A stretch of DNA of 52,161 bases from Zwartia vadi (lineage in GTDB: Bacteria; Pseudomonadota; Gammaproteobacteria; Burkholderiales; Burkholderiaceae_B), in assembly GCF_030410375.1 (NCBI RefSeq), contig NZ_JAUHHE010000019.1:1-52161 (forward strand). The letters run 5' to 3'. Both the position numbers and the translations under genes were made by a program. Positions 43,785 to 52,161 of the stretch are shown here, piece after piece. Under the pieces are notes generated by a model that ran no database searches, was not told the origin of the DNA, and saw only the letters and a program-made list of their open reading frames with translations. Each line of letters opens with the position of its first letter. The first letter of the stretch is position 1.

Positions 43785-44882
43785 ATGAAGCTCTCGAACA
43801 GAACTTTCCTTCTCACTGCGGCCATTTTGATCGCTTTGAATCTGTTTGTGTATCTTTGGTGGGTAAACAGACCGTTTGTGATGTTACGCCCAGCCGAGAT
43901 CAATCGAGAGATTATTTCAGGTCTTGAGGCAGAAAGCAGGCGAGTACAGGCATTGCTAGATAGTGCCTGTACGAGTCCGGAGCTTCAGGCCTATCGTCGG
44001 GGCGAAGTGGGCCCGCTCAGACGTCCTGTCCCGTTAGCCAGCAATCCCAATTCTGCGGGCACACCTGCTTCGGGCGCACCTGCCGCTGTCATTCCAGGTG
44101 CTGCGTCTACGCCAGTCCCTCCAACAGCTCCGGGAGGGGCGGGTCTTTCACCGCAGCCCCAAGCATCGGCGACGAACACTGTTCCGACTCAAGCGACCAC
44201 CAAAATACTGCCTCAGGAACAGCTGGTGGCTTTACTGGAGTCTGCTACTGTCCGAGTGCTCGTTTTTTCCGAGCAAATGAAGTATTTGGGGCATGGGACT
44301 GGATTTTTTATTGATCCAAACACGGTGGTGACCAATCGACACGTCATTGAAGTGGGTAAAAAATTCGCCATCACGAGCAGCTTTTTAGGAAAAGAGCCTT
44401 TACCTGCTCGGCTCATTGCTGCGACAAGAGACTCCGAATACACCAACCCTGATTTTGCAGTCCTGCGCGCGGAAAAGGTTCCGGGAAATGTCCGTCCTCT
44501 CGCCATCTCTACCCAACCACAGCTTTTGCAGACAGTCGTCGCCTCTGGCTTTCCAAGTTCAGAAATCCGGGTCGATGCGAATCTCGTCACGCCCAATACC
44601 GTATTCTCACAGGGTGAGGTGAGCGTTTTACAACCTCAGCCCAACAACATGGTGCTGGTGTTGCACACCGCGCGAATCGCCACTGGCAGTTCGGGCGGAC
44701 CGCTCGTGAATAGATGTGGCAATGTGGTGGGAGTCAACACATTTATTGGCGCGCAAACTGATAAGTTCAGTGACCGCTCGTTGTATGCCCTTTCTGGTAA
44801 CGCACTGAGAAGCTTCCTTGAGCAGAGTGGAGTGTCTTACACAAAGATACCGAATGACTGTTCATCGGATCCCAAGAATTAA
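43785..44882 (+). CDS. Membrane-anchored trypsin-like serine protease
   Basis: 365 residues. An N-terminal signal anchor (about 8-27), a short helix, a low-complexity Ala/Pro/Thr/Gly linker (about 85-140), then a trypsin-like domain: GHGTGFFIDPNTVVTNRHV with His186, NPDFAVLRAE with Asp223, and TGSSGGPLV with Ser303. All three catalytic residues are present, so it should be active in the periplasm. There is no PDZ domain, unlike DegP-type proteases. It follows tarD by 14 bases, but the functional partner is more likely the membrane protein 32 bases downstream. Confidence 0.85.
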   Translation: MKLSNRTFLLTAAILIALNLFVYLWWVNRPFVMLRPAEINREIISGLEAESRRVQALLDSACTSPELQAYRRGEVGPLRRPVPLASNPNSAGTPASGAPAAVIPGAASTPVPPTAPGGAGLSPQPQASATNTVPTQATTKILPQEQLVALLESATVRVLVFSEQMKYLGHGTGFFIDPNTVVTNRHVIEVGKKFAITSSFLGKEPLPARLIAATRDSEYTNPDFAVLRAEKVPGNVRPLAISTQPQLLQTVVASGFPSSEIRVDANLVTPNTVFSQGEVSVLQPQPNNMVLVLHTARIATGSSGGPLVNRCGNVVGVNTFIGAQTDKFSDRSLYALSGNALRSFLEQSGVSYTKIPNDCSSDPKN

Positions 44883-44914
44883 CCCAGCTAACAGTGCTGA
44901 CTGAGCGCCAAGCC

Positions 44915-46234
44915 ATGCAAACATTGCCCATTCTCACCAAACGAACCCAAGTTGACGTTCAAGGCATCAACGGCCAGCCAATTTTTAGCTATTACCAACA
45001 GCTGTTGGGTTTATTGAAAAAGAATAGCTCAGGCGAGGATTTATCTTTAATTTTCGCGGAGCCTGTGACAAATGTGTTGCGTGGCGAAGTTTCTTGGGTC
45101 ACAAAGTTGGAGGGGCCGGTTCGTCCTTTTGAGACATGGACTGCAGATGAAAAGTTGCAGGTTGCAAAGACGCTGAGTCAGCTTTGCGCAGGGGTACGCC
45201 AAATAGCCGACAAAGTGGCAACAGGTACTGGGGCCTCAGCATCCTATGGTGCGCAAGCGCTGCGTGCAATGTTGTCCACGCCAGATCCCATCGCTTCTCT
45301 CTTTCTCGTAGGAGATCAGCTCGTCATTGCGCAGTGGGGGTGCTTGCCGTTTGGCGTTTCTGCTAGCTCTCAAGATATTGATACACAATTTGCGCGGTCC
45401 TTTAAGCCTGCTACTAAAGTCATGGCAGACCATCAAAAGGCGCTCGCGGCTACACAGTCTGCCTCGCGCACCTTTGGTTTGACAGGGGTACTCCAATGGT
45501 TAGTTCTCGGACTATTGACGCTCGCCTTGATACTGGGTTTGTTTTACAAACAATGGCTAACAATCATCGATCCGGGCCCCAACATTCAGGTTGAAGAGTC
45601 TTTGCGGACTCGTATCGCAGATTTGTGGGTGAAAGTTGAAGAAAAATCGGCAGTATGCTTTCCGCCCGCACCTATCCAACCCCCAGTGTCTCCTACATCT
45701 GCTGCGCCTCATTCTCCAGCTACGCTCTTGCCAAATGTTCAAGAGCCTCCCGCAACAGTGAGCACGGTTGAGATTGATCGCCGACTCAAAGAGAGTGCCG
45801 TCACGCAAGGGGAGTCAGTCAACGTTACCCTGGCATGGAAAAATCAGGCAGATTTGGACTTGATTGTTGTTGAGCCGAGCGGCGTCAGCATCAGCATGTA
45901 CGATAACGATGTGCGTAAGTCTCCATCCGGCGGGCGCCTCGATATCGACGCGAATGCTTGTCAAAAGATGTCTGGTTGTCCTGCGCGTCCGGAGCCTGTC
46001 GAAAATATATCCTGGAATAAAAAACCGCCCTCAGGCCAATATGATGTCTATGTTGCGTTGTTCAGTGCGAATGTGCCGATTCAGCAACGTGAGGATATCC
46101 CCTATACCGTTGTGGTCACGATTGACGGTAAAAAGACGAGCTACGAAGGCGTGATCAAAGTTAATGACACAGTGTGCGGTGAGCGTTGCCGCAGCAAAGT
46201 CAGAGCAAAAGTGACCTCTTTCGTCATTCCTTGA
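44915..46234 (+). CDS. Unrecognised single-pass membrane protein with probable DUF2135-like C-terminal domain
   Basis: 439 residues from ATG 44915 (a GTG at 44894 would add seven). N-terminal soluble region of about 185 residues without clear motifs, one membrane helix (about 189-212, GVLQWLVLGLLTLALILGLF), a Pro-rich linker (about 250-282), and a C-terminal beta-rich domain (about 300-435) with ADLDLIVVEPSG, GGRLDID, ENISW and PSGQYDVYV, resembling DUF2135-type domains. Several cysteines in that domain (near 349, 355, and two close to the C-terminus) could form disulfides. Predicted topology is N-in, C-terminal domain in the periplasm, the same side as the upstream protease. No function is known to me; a remote resemblance of the N-terminus to SrfA-type proteins is possible but not shown. 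Confidence 0.7.
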   Translation: MQTLPILTKRTQVDVQGINGQPIFSYYQQLLGLLKKNSSGEDLSLIFAEPVTNVLRGEVSWVTKLEGPVRPFETWTADEKLQVAKTLSQLCAGVRQIADKVATGTGASASYGAQALRAMLSTPDPIASLFLVGDQLVIAQWGCLPFGVSASSQDIDTQFARSFKPATKVMADHQKALAATQSASRTFGLTGVLQWLVLGLLTLALILGLFYKQWLTIIDPGPNIQVEESLRTRIADLWVKVEEKSAVCFPPAPIQPPVSPTSAAPHSPATLLPNVQEPPATVSTVEIDRRLKESAVTQGESVNVTLAWKNQADLDLIVVEPSGVSISMYDNDVRKSPSGGRLDIDANACQKMSGCPARPEPVENISWNKKPPSGQYDVYVALFSANVPIQQREDIPYTVVVTIDGKKTSYEGVIKVNDTVCGERCRSKVRAKVTSFVIP

Positions 46235-46301
46235 CGTGCGTCTGAGACGTGGCGTCTCTTGATTGATTTTTTTGTGTGAGTCAATTTTGTCGCCACCCTT
46301 A

Positions 46302-47000
46302 ATGGTTAAACAAAAGGCGTACCGTGCCGCGGTTGCGCGTGCATTGCATTCGGATCAGCCTCAAAAAGTTTTGGATATTTGCTGCGGTGACGGATGGCTA
46401 CCCTTTGCGCTTGGGTCAGGTGTTGAGTTGCACGGCATGGATTTATTTGAACAGGCTCCTGCCGGCTATCATCACTTCCAGGTGGCGGACTTCAATCAGG
46501 GGCTGCCAGCGAGCCTGGGTCAATACGATGCCATTGTGTGCTGTGAGGCGATGGGTTACCTCCTAAATCCCGGCCTTTTTTTGCAAAATGTCAGGGACCA
46601 TCTGAAGAGCGGGGGGCTGTTCATTTTGTCCATTCCGAATCCCAACTATGCCGGCGCCAGGTTCAATCACTTGATTCAGGGCTTTCCCAGATCTTATTCA
46701 TGGTTTAAACAAAATGAGTCGCTAGAGCCCCACATGCCTTGGTTGTCTTTGGGGGTCTTTCAGTTATGGTTATTGCTGGGGCTCAGTGGCTTTACGGATA
46801 TGCAGGTACACGATGTGGACGAGGAAAAGCCGCGTCGTGTCTGGGAGCGATTGCTGGGCTGGTTTGTTAAAGGCTATGCAAGGCGACGCGTCAAAAAATC
46901 GCAGACTGAATCTGTCCGCAAGTTATGGAAGTTAGCGATGACAGACCAAGTCGTCTACGGCAGGCAACTGGTCGTCTCCGCAAGGGCAAAGACCATTTAA
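46302..47000 (+). CDS. Class I SAM-dependent methyltransferase
   Basis: 232 residues: SAM motif I LDICCGDGW (about 23-31), post-I GMDLFE, motif II YDAIVCCEAMGYLLNP, and LKSGGLFILSIPNPNYAG, the arrangement of type 11/23 methyltransferases, followed by a basic C-terminal region (GYARRRVKKS). Substrate unknown; the SIPNP element resembles lipid/quinone and glycan-associated methyltransferases. I start at ATG 46302; the frame opens at TTG 46263, 13 codons up. The gene is 67 bases behind the membrane protein and may or may not share its transcript. Confidence 0.8.
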   Translation: MVKQKAYRAAVARALHSDQPQKVLDICCGDGWLPFALGSGVELHGMDLFEQAPAGYHHFQVADFNQGLPASLGQYDAIVCCEAMGYLLNPGLFLQNVRDHLKSGGLFILSIPNPNYAGARFNHLIQGFPRSYSWFKQNESLEPHMPWLSLGVFQLWLLLGLSGFTDMQVHDVDEEKPRRVWERLLGWFVKGYARRRVKKSQTESVRKLWKLAMTDQVVYGRQLVVSARAKTI

Positions 47001-47106
47001 AAATAGCCCTGCCAAAGTGATTGCGCTCACGGAGCCTGCGTTGATTTCACTATAATCAGCGCACTATCGATTCTCATTTAATCTTTTTTCTTCTTGGTGG
47101 AACCTC

Positions 47107-47937
47107 ATGACGCAAGCTGCTGCTCAAAGACCGAATCTTCGTATCGCGATCGCTGGTTTAGGTGCGATTGGTCAATCCATTGCGAAGACCCTTGCCAAAG
47201 GGAGCGTGCCTGGCGTCGAGCTCACAGCGGTTTCTGCCAAAAATCATGAAAAAGCACGGGCTTTCGTCTCGACGCTTGCGCATCCTGTCAAAGTTTTGCA
47301 CATTGCCGAGTTGGAAAAAGAGGCGGATCTTGTGATCGAGTGTGCCCCTGCGGCACTTTTGCCTGAGATCGTTGCGCCCTTTTTAAAAGCGCAAAAACAA
47401 GTGATTGTTTTATCGGTGGGTGCTTTGCTGTTTCATCCCGAATTGATCGCGATGGCCAAAGAGCAGGGTGGGGTCATCCACGTGCCAACCGGTGCGTTGA
47501 TTGGTCTGGATGCCATGATCGCCGCTGCGGAGGGTACGATTCACTCGGTACGCATGGTGACACGCAAGCCACCCAAGGGCTTGGCTGGCGCGCCCCACTT
47601 GATCGAGCACAACATCAGCATCGAGGGTTTAACTGAGGCCAAGAAAGTTTTCGAGGGGAATGCACGAGATGCCGCCAAAGGCTTCCCAGCCAATCTAAAT
47701 GTAGTTGTTGCGTTGGCACTCGCTGGAGTCGGTCCTGAAAATACCCTTTTAGAGATTTGGGCAGATCCTAAGGTGGTTCGAAATACTCACACTATCGTCG
47801 TGGACTCTGACTCGGCCAAGTTCACGATGACAATGGAAAACATTCCCTCTGAAAACCCCAAAACAGGCAGAATCGTTGCGCAAAGCGTGATTGCCATGCT
47901 CCGTAAAATGAATTCAAATTTTAAAGTCGGAACTTAA
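47107..47937 (+). CDS. nadX: L-aspartate dehydrogenase
   Basis: 276 residues: Rossmann motif IAGLGAIGQSIA (about 14-25), DLVIECAPAAL, PTGALIGLDAM, RKPPKGLAGAPHL, PANLNVVVALALAGVG and RNTHTI with the catalytic His228, ending NIPSENPKTGRI. This is the NadX-type aspartate dehydrogenase of betaproteobacteria, converting L-aspartate to iminoaspartate/oxaloacetate with NAD(P)+. It could serve NAD synthesis or aspartate catabolism. TTGGTGGAA just before the ATG includes a weak ribosome site. Its last four bases overlap the end of the convergent dioxygenase gene. Confidence 0.93.
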   Translation: MTQAAAQRPNLRIAIAGLGAIGQSIAKTLAKGSVPGVELTAVSAKNHEKARAFVSTLAHPVKVLHIAELEKEADLVIECAPAALLPEIVAPFLKAQKQVIVLSVGALLFHPELIAMAKEQGGVIHVPTGALIGLDAMIAAAEGTIHSVRMVTRKPPKGLAGAPHLIEHNISIEGLTEAKKVFEGNARDAAKGFPANLNVVVALALAGVGPENTLLEIWADPKVVRNTHTIVVDSDSAKFTMTMENIPSENPKTGRIVAQSVIAMLRKMNSNFKVGT

Positions 47938-48809
47938 GCCGAGGCCATAAGCGGCAAGTCAAGCGTGGTGACACGCGTCAATTCGCGCTTATACGTTTTG
48001 TCGTCAAAGGGTCGGGCGCGATGCATGGTCGTCCGGTTATCCCAGATCACCAAATCACCTAATTTCCACTCATGGGAGTATAAAAACTCCCTCTGCGTGG
48101 CATGCTCGATGAGGTCCCGCAGCAACAACCGCCCTTCAGGGATCTCCCATTCAATGATTCGTGCCGCATGAGAGGCCAGATAAAGCGATTTTCTGTCAGA
48201 GCCTTCAATTGTTCGCACAAGAGGGTGTGTGGCACCTGGCAACTTTGCCTGCTCTTCAGGTGAAAAATCAAAACCCATTGTGTGACGGGAGTACACGATC
48301 GAGTGATAAGCATGCAAGGGCTCAATCGTTTTTTTCATCTCGTCACAGAGGGCGGCATAAGCCGCCCTCATATCTGCAAACTCCGTATCCGCCCGAACAG
48401 GAGGGATATTGCGTGCATAAAGCATGGAGTATCGGCCGCAGGGGTTTTCAAAGGAAGCATCGGTATGCCAGATACGGTTGCTGATGCCGTTCATTCTTCT
48501 ACGATCTTGCGCTTCAAGGATGTCGCCATTTTCACCGACGTTTGAAATATCGGTCAGCGCTTCGTTGCCAAAACGATTCTTTGAGACGACTGAGGAAGAC
48601 GTTTTGGCATGAAGCTCACCGTCAAGTCTTCGCGCAAATTCAATTTGTTCTTCATTAGAAAACTTCTGGTCGTGAAAAACCAAAACACCAAATTGGCACA
48701 TCGCCGATCTGATTTGTGCCAATACCGTTTCATCATGCAAAGTGCGCAGGTCAATTGGGCTGGCCTGTGCCACAAAGCTTGGATGAAGTTTGTTGAAGGT
48801 CAAAGTCAC
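47934..48809 (-). CDS. TauD/TfdA-family 2-oxoglutarate-dependent dioxygenase
   Basis: 291 residues: FGVLVFHDQ near the N-terminus, metal triad HTD (His115, Asp117) and distal His263 in TTMHRARPFD, plus RELTRVT that supplies the 2-oxoglutarate Arg. These Fe(II) enzymes oxidise sulfonates, aryloxyacetates, alkyl sulfates and similar compounds; the substrate here cannot be told. No transporter for sulfonates lies beside it. Convergent with nadX (four-base overlap) and divergent from the 2-hydroxyacid dehydrogenase gene with a 93-base shared promoter region. Confidence 0.9.
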   Translation of the reverse strand: MTLTFNKLHPSFVAQASPIDLRTLHDETVLAQIRSAMCQFGVLVFHDQKFSNEEQIEFARRLDGELHAKTSSSVVSKNRFGNEALTDISNVGENGDILEAQDRRRMNGISNRIWHTDASFENPCGRYSMLYARNIPPVRADTEFADMRAAYAALCDEMKKTIEPLHAYHSIVYSRHTMGFDFSPEEQAKLPGATHPLVRTIEGSDRKSLYLASHAARIIEWEIPEGRLLLRDLIEHATQREFLYSHEWKLGDLVIWDNRTTMHRARPFDDKTYKRELTRVTTLDLPLMASA

Positions 48810-48902
48810 TTTTGTCTCCCGCTACAAAGTTTGTGTAGGCTAGGTTGTGTTTTTTAGTTAGGATTTGTTTTTACAAATATACACGTTCTAAATCGGGCAG
48901 CC

Positions 48903-49898
48903 ATGCATAAAAAAACAGTTTTCCTCACTAATCCCATCCACCCGGCCATTCATTCTGAGCTGGAGCAGGTTGCCATTGTTCGGGTTTCAAACTCTACGAG
49001 CGACAATGATTTGATCGAAGGCGCCGAGTCTGCTTCGGTCATTGTGGTGAGGCATCCGTTACCTGAGTCTTTATTTGAGCGTGCGAAACAGTTGCTTGGG
49101 GTCGTCCGCCATGGGGCGGGTATTGATATGATTCCTCTAAATGTTGCAAAGCAGCATCATGTTGCGGTGGCGAATGCCCCTGGCGCCAACGCACGGACAG
49201 TGGCTGAGTTTGCCGTTGGTCAGATGCTGGCTTTGGCGCACCAGAGTGCTGCAATCGGTATGAGAATGCGTACGGAAGGGTGGCGTTCTGCACGCGCTTT
49301 GGCGGATCAAGGGTTTGATTTAGCAGGTAAACGCTTAGGTTTGGTTGGGGTGGGTGCAATCGGCCAGGCCGTGGCCAATATGTGCCATTTCGGATTTGGT
49401 ATGCAAGTGATGGGATACCGACCGAGCGGCCGATCCGCGCTTGAGTTGATCGAGCACGCATCGTTGGAGCGAGTATTCGCTGAGTCTGATTTCGTTGTGC
49501 TAGCTTGCCCCTTGAATGACCAGACGAGAGGACTGGTGAGTCGGTCACTTCTTGAGTCGATGCGGCCGTCCGCCTGCCTCATCAACGTCGCACGCGGAGC
49601 AGTGGTTGATCAGGATGCGTTGGTAGAGGTTTTGTTGACAAAAAAGATCGCTGGTGCGGCGCTTGATGTGTTTACGCATCAGCCGTTGCCGGATTCCTCG
49701 CCTCTTTATCAAATGGAGCATGTTTTGCTGTCACCCCACATGGCAGGAATTTCGGACGACAGCATGCGTGCAGTCGGAGCCAGTGTTGCGGCCCAAGTCA
49801 AACAGTTACTCAATGGAGAGCTACCCGCACATCTCGTCAATAGAGAGCAAGCAACAGAGATAACTGCCCGTATGAGGCTGTTGCATGGCAATCCCTAG
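48903..49898 (+). CDS. D-2-hydroxyacid dehydrogenase family protein
   Basis: 331 residues: substrate domain with RHGAGIDMIPL (about 69-79), NAD domain LGLVGVGAIGQ (about 145-155), NVARGAVVD with Arg231 and SPHMAGIS with His279. The position of the usual catalytic Glu (29 residues after the Arg, 19 before the His) is Gln260 in DVFTHQPLP, a Arg/Gln/His arrangement with the same spacing as in NAD-dependent formate dehydrogenase, though length and remaining motifs fit hydroxyacid dehydrogenases. Reaction direction and substrate unknown. Divergent from the dioxygenase. Confidence 0.87.
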   Translation: MHKKTVFLTNPIHPAIHSELEQVAIVRVSNSTSDNDLIEGAESASVIVVRHPLPESLFERAKQLLGVVRHGAGIDMIPLNVAKQHHVAVANAPGANARTVAEFAVGQMLALAHQSAAIGMRMRTEGWRSARALADQGFDLAGKRLGLVGVGAIGQAVANMCHFGFGMQVMGYRPSGRSALELIEHASLERVFAESDFVVLACPLNDQTRGLVSRSLLESMRPSACLINVARGAVVDQDALVEVLLTKKIAGAALDVFTHQPLPDSSPLYQMEHVLLSPHMAGISDDSMRAVGASVAAQVKQLLNGELPAHLVNREQATEITARMRLLHGNP

Positions 49899-49926
49899 GG
49901 GCATCCAACTTTTTAATCAAGTAATG

Positions 49927-49975
49927 GCTAAGTTAAATTATGCGTAGATATTTTGCTCTGGTCATTTAACTTAGC
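49927..49975. repeat. Perfect 12-bp inverted repeat upstream of pckG
   Basis: GCTAAGTTAAAT (49927-49938) and ATTTAACTTAGC (49964-49975) are exact reverse complements with 25 bases between. They lie in the 192-base gap between the 2-hydroxyacid dehydrogenase stop and pckG. There is no T-run after the right arm, so it is not an ordinary intrinsic terminator. It could be an operator pair, an mRNA structure, or a remnant of a small mobile repeat. The rest of the gap shows no clear promoter hexamers. Confidence 0.7.
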
Positions 49976-50090
49976 TATCAGGCTGTTAGTCCCTGTTTAT
50001 GAGAGGGGAAATGATTTTCTTAGGAGTCCTTCCGGTGCTACTATTTCAGGTTATCGAAGTTTGAACTCAGTGACTTGAAGAAGCATTTAC

Positions 50091-51950
50091 ATGAATCTGC
50101 CACTTAACGCTCCCGCATACGTCCGTCACGAAGGCCTGAAACAATGGGTCGCCTCCATCGCAGCAAAGGTCAAACCTGCCCGCATCGTCTGGTGTGATGG
50201 TTCCCAAGAAGAATATGACCGCCTCTGTGCAGAGATGGTCTCCTCGGGAATGCTGATTAAGCTCAACGCTGAAAAGCGTCCCAACTCCTATTTGGCGCGT
50301 TCCGCGCCGGATGATGTTGCGCGCGTAGAGGATCGCACGTTCATTTGCAGTGCTAAAAAAGAAGATGCGGGTCCAACCAACAATTGGATCGCGCCTGCCG
50401 AGATGCGTGCCAAGCTAGACGAGTTGTTTGAAGGCTCAATGGCTGGTCGCACCCTTTATGTTGTGCCTTTTTCAATGGGTCCCTTGGGCTCGCCCATCGC
50501 TCAGATCGGTATTGAGTTATCCGATTCTCCATATGTAGTCGTCAACATGCGCATGATGACTCGCATGGGTAAAAAGGTTTATGACGTTCTCGGAACGGAT
50601 GGCGAATACGTTCCTTGCGTGCATACCGTGGGCGCGCCGCTTGCTGCCGGTCAGGCTGATGCGGTCTGGCCTTGCAACTCGACCAAATACATCGTTCATT
50701 TCCCTGAGACACGCGAAATCTGGTCCTATGGCTCAGGTTACGGCGGCAACGCTTTGTTGGGTAAAAAATGCTTTGCCTTGCGTATTGCCTCTACGATGGG
50801 TCGCAGCGAAGCCAGCGAAAAAGCACCAGGTTGGCTTGCTGAACACATGCTGATTCTTGGTGTACAGGCTCCGTGGGGCAAGAAATATCACGTCGCAGCC
50901 GCTTTCCCATCAGCATGCGGTAAAACCAATTTTGCCATGTTGATACCACCAGCTGGTCTGGCTCAACAAGGTTGGAAGATCACAACGATTGGCGATGATA
51001 TCGCTTGGATCAAGCCAGACGCCAAAGGCAACTTGCGTGCGATCAATCCTGAAGCGGGTTATTTTGGTGTTGCGCCGGGCACGAACGAGCAATCCAATTT
51101 CAACTGTATGGCCACGCTCAGCCGCGACACAATCTTTACCAACGTTGCGCTCACTGATGACGGTGATGTGTGGTGGGAGGGCATGACCAAAGTTCCACCC
51201 GCACACCTGATCGATTGGCAAGGTCGCGACTGGACCCCTGAGCAGGCTAAGGAAAAAGGTATCAAGGCCGCGCATCCCAACGCTCGATTCACTGTTTCCG
51301 CTACACAAAATCCAGTGCTTGATCCCGAGTGGGATAATCCCGAGGGAGTTGTGATCGATGCTTTCATTTTTGGCGGCCGTCGCTCGACAACAGTGCCGCT
51401 AGTTACTGAGGCACGCGACTGGGCTGAGGGCGTTTACATGGCAGCGACCATGGGATCCGAGACAACAGCTGCAGCGGTTGGTCAACAAGGTGTGGTGCGA
51501 CGCGATCCCTTTGCAATGTTGCCGTTCTGTGGCTACAACATGGCAGAGTACTTCGAGCATTGGTTATCCCTCGGTAACTTCCTGCAAAAATCAGGTGCAA
51601 AACTACCCAAGATTTTTTGCGTCAACTGGTTTCGCACGGATGAAAACGGTAAATTCGTTTGGCCAGGCTTTAGCGAAAACACCCGTGTACTGAAGTGGAT
51701 GCTTGGACGTATCGAAGGGCAAGCCCAGGGCAGTGAGCATGCCTTCGGTATCACGCCAGGATTTACGGATATTGACTGGGCGGGTATGGACTTTTCACAG
51801 GAAAAGTTTGATCGAATCACTTCAATCGATGCGAATGCTTGGGCCGAGGAGTTTAAGCTGCATGATGAGTTGTTTGAAAAGCTCTCATACGGTCTGCCCG
51901 AGCACTTGTTGAAGATCAAAGCAAGCTTCGAAGCGCGTCTGGGCAAATAA
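50091..51950 (+). CDS. pckG: Phosphoenolpyruvate carboxykinase (GTP)
   Basis: 619 residues, full length for the GTP-dependent enzyme. Visible: MTRMG and [18 protein letters not shown], the kinase P-loop [13 protein letters not shown] (272-284, with reactive Cys276), TIGDDIAWI metal site, GVAPGTN, and [12 protein letters not shown]. It converts oxaloacetate plus GTP to phosphoenolpyruvate and CO2, the entry step of gluconeogenesis from organic acids. A GAAGAAG stretch about eight bases before the ATG may act as ribosome site. Single-gene unit: strong terminator directly downstream. Confidence 0.96.
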   Translation: MNLPLNAPAYVRHEGLKQWVASIAAKVKPARIVWCDGSQEEYDRLCAEMVSSGMLIKLNAEKRPNSYLARSAPDDVARVEDRTFICSAKKEDAGPTNNWIAPAEMRAKLDELFEGSMAGRTLYVVPFSMGPLGSPIAQIGIELSDSPYVVVNMRMMTRMGKKVYDVLGTDGEYVPCVHTVGAPLAAGQADAVWPCNSTKYIVHFPETREIWSYGSGYGGNALLGKKCFALRIASTMGRSEASEKAPGWLAEHMLILGVQAPWGKKYHVAAAFPSACGKTNFAMLIPPAGLAQQGWKITTIGDDIAWIKPDAKGNLRAINPEAGYFGVAPGTNEQSNFNCMATLSRDTIFTNVALTDDGDVWWEGMTKVPPAHLIDWQGRDWTPEQAKEKGIKAAHPNARFTVSATQNPVLDPEWDNPEGVVIDAFIFGGRRSTTVPLVTEARDWAEGVYMAATMGSETTAAAVGQQGVVRRDPFAMLPFCGYNMAEYFEHWLSLGNFLQKSGAKLPKIFCVNWFRTDENGKFVWPGFSENTRVLKWMLGRIEGQAQGSEHAFGITPGFTDIDWAGMDFSQEKFDRITSIDANAWAEEFKLHDELFEKLSYGLPEHLLKIKASFEARLGK

Positions 51951-51971
51951 GCTGGTATTGTTTTCTTAGTT

Positions 51972-52003
51972 AAAAAGGCCCGAATATTTTCGGGCCTTTT
52001 TTA
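51972..52003 (+). terminator. Intrinsic terminator of pckG
   Basis: AAAAAGGCCCGAA (51972-51984) pairs perfectly with TTCGGGCCTTTTT (51989-52001) around loop TATT, and the T-run continues to 52002. Symmetry with the leading A-run lets it work in both directions. Confidence 0.95.
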
Positions 52004-52034
52004 TTGTTCGATACCGCAATCAGGATGAGGCACC

Positions 52035-52161
52035 GTAAGCGTCTGCCGAACACATATTGCCAGAGCACTTGTTTTGATGATTGATTAGGGCATGGTAACT
52101 GTTGGCTGCCAGCGATGTGGCAACAACTCTTGAATCTGGCTGGCTTTCTGGGTCGGCAGTC
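52035..52161 (-). mobile_element. IS66-family insertion sequence, right end (continues past window)
   Basis: GTAAGCG at 52035-52041 (followed by tctgccgaaca) is the typical IS66-family terminal repeat start, and the C-terminus of a matching transposase is encoded on the minus strand 50 bases further in. The element was inserted after GAGGCACC (52027-52034), the expected position of an 8-bp target duplication. The other end lies outside the window, so intactness cannot be judged. Confidence 0.75.
52085..52159 (-). CDS. IS66-family transposase, C-terminal fragment (partial at window edge)
   Basis: The minus-strand frame entering at 52159 reads 24 residues to a TAA at 52085-52087, including IQELLPHRWQP, which resembles the C-terminal tail of IS66 TnpC (pattern R/QI.ELLPHRW.P). 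The gene starts outside the window. Its stop lies 50 bases inside the presumed IS end, as expected for the family. Other minus-strand frames here are also open but show no recognisable motif. Confidence 0.65.
   Translation of the reverse strand: MPTQKASQIQELLPHRWQPTVTMP

Noticed and set aside
48810..48902. Possible small ORFs in the dioxygenase/dehydrogenase divergent region
   Set aside because: Only frames overlapping the dioxygenase gene are open; none has a ribosome site or conserved-looking content.
52020..52160. Minus-strand open frame of 47 codons at the right edge ending in a TGA at 52020-52022
   Set aside because: It crosses the presumed IS end; the neighbouring frame with the IS66-like tail explains the region better.

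Overview
The window looks like part of a chromosome of a free-living heterotrophic betaproteobacterium, most likely Burkholderiales/Alcaligenaceae. Grounds: three Bug-family (tripartite-tricarboxylate type) periplasmic binding proteins, an NadX-type aspartate dehydrogenase, several class III CoA-transferases, a GTP-dependent PEP carboxykinase, and moderate GC. The assignment is inferred from gene content. Genes are densely packed; no stretch over 300 bases lacks a gene.

Layout. 1-3.1 kb: the 3' end of a large VCBS/RTX-type secreted adhesin, then a CAU-anticodon tRNA. 3.1-5.5 kb: an aminotransferase, a SIMPL-domain periplasmic protein and a YchJ-like SEC-C protein, with overlapping ends. 5.6-12.0 kb: a complete Mrp-type Na+(K+)/H+ antiporter operon with A and B fused (AB-C-D-E-F-G), followed by an overlapping SDR gene. 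12.1-14.4 kb: a sulfur module (exported tandem rhodanese, YeeE/YedE transporter, 58-aa membrane peptide). 14.4-18.0 kb: a cupin, two Bug proteins and the tRNA hydroxylase trhO. 18.0-24.5 kb: an oligopeptide-type ABC importer operon ending in an AstE/aspartoacylase-like deacylase. 24.7-34.3 kb: acyl-CoA and xenobiotic-type catabolism (old yellow enzyme, two enoyl-CoA hydratase-like proteins, two CoA-transferases, HpaI-type aldolase, nitroreductase, Bug protein, D-aminoacylase-like amidohydrolase). 34.3-43.8 kb: a divergon with D-tartrate dehydratase (tarD) on + and a six-gene minus-strand run starting with galactarate dehydratase (garD). 43.8-47.0 kb: a membrane-anchored serine protease, an unrecognised membrane protein with a probable DUF2135-like periplasmic domain, and a methyltransferase. 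47.1-52.0 kb: nadX, a TauD-like dioxygenase, a D-2-hydroxyacid dehydrogenase and pckG with a strong terminator. At the right edge an IS66-family element begins (terminal GTAAGCG at 52035, transposase C-terminus on the minus strand).

How it fits together. Much of the window is uptake and oxidation of organic acids: binding proteins capture carboxylates, CoA-transferases activate them, hydratases and oxidoreductases process them, and aldarates/tartrate are dehydrated to 2-keto acids that reach oxaloacetate/pyruvate. PEP carboxykinase could feed these into gluconeogenesis. The least explained parts are the protease/membrane-protein pair at 43.8-46.2 kb, the small protein at 14.2 kb, and several inverted repeats in promoter regions.
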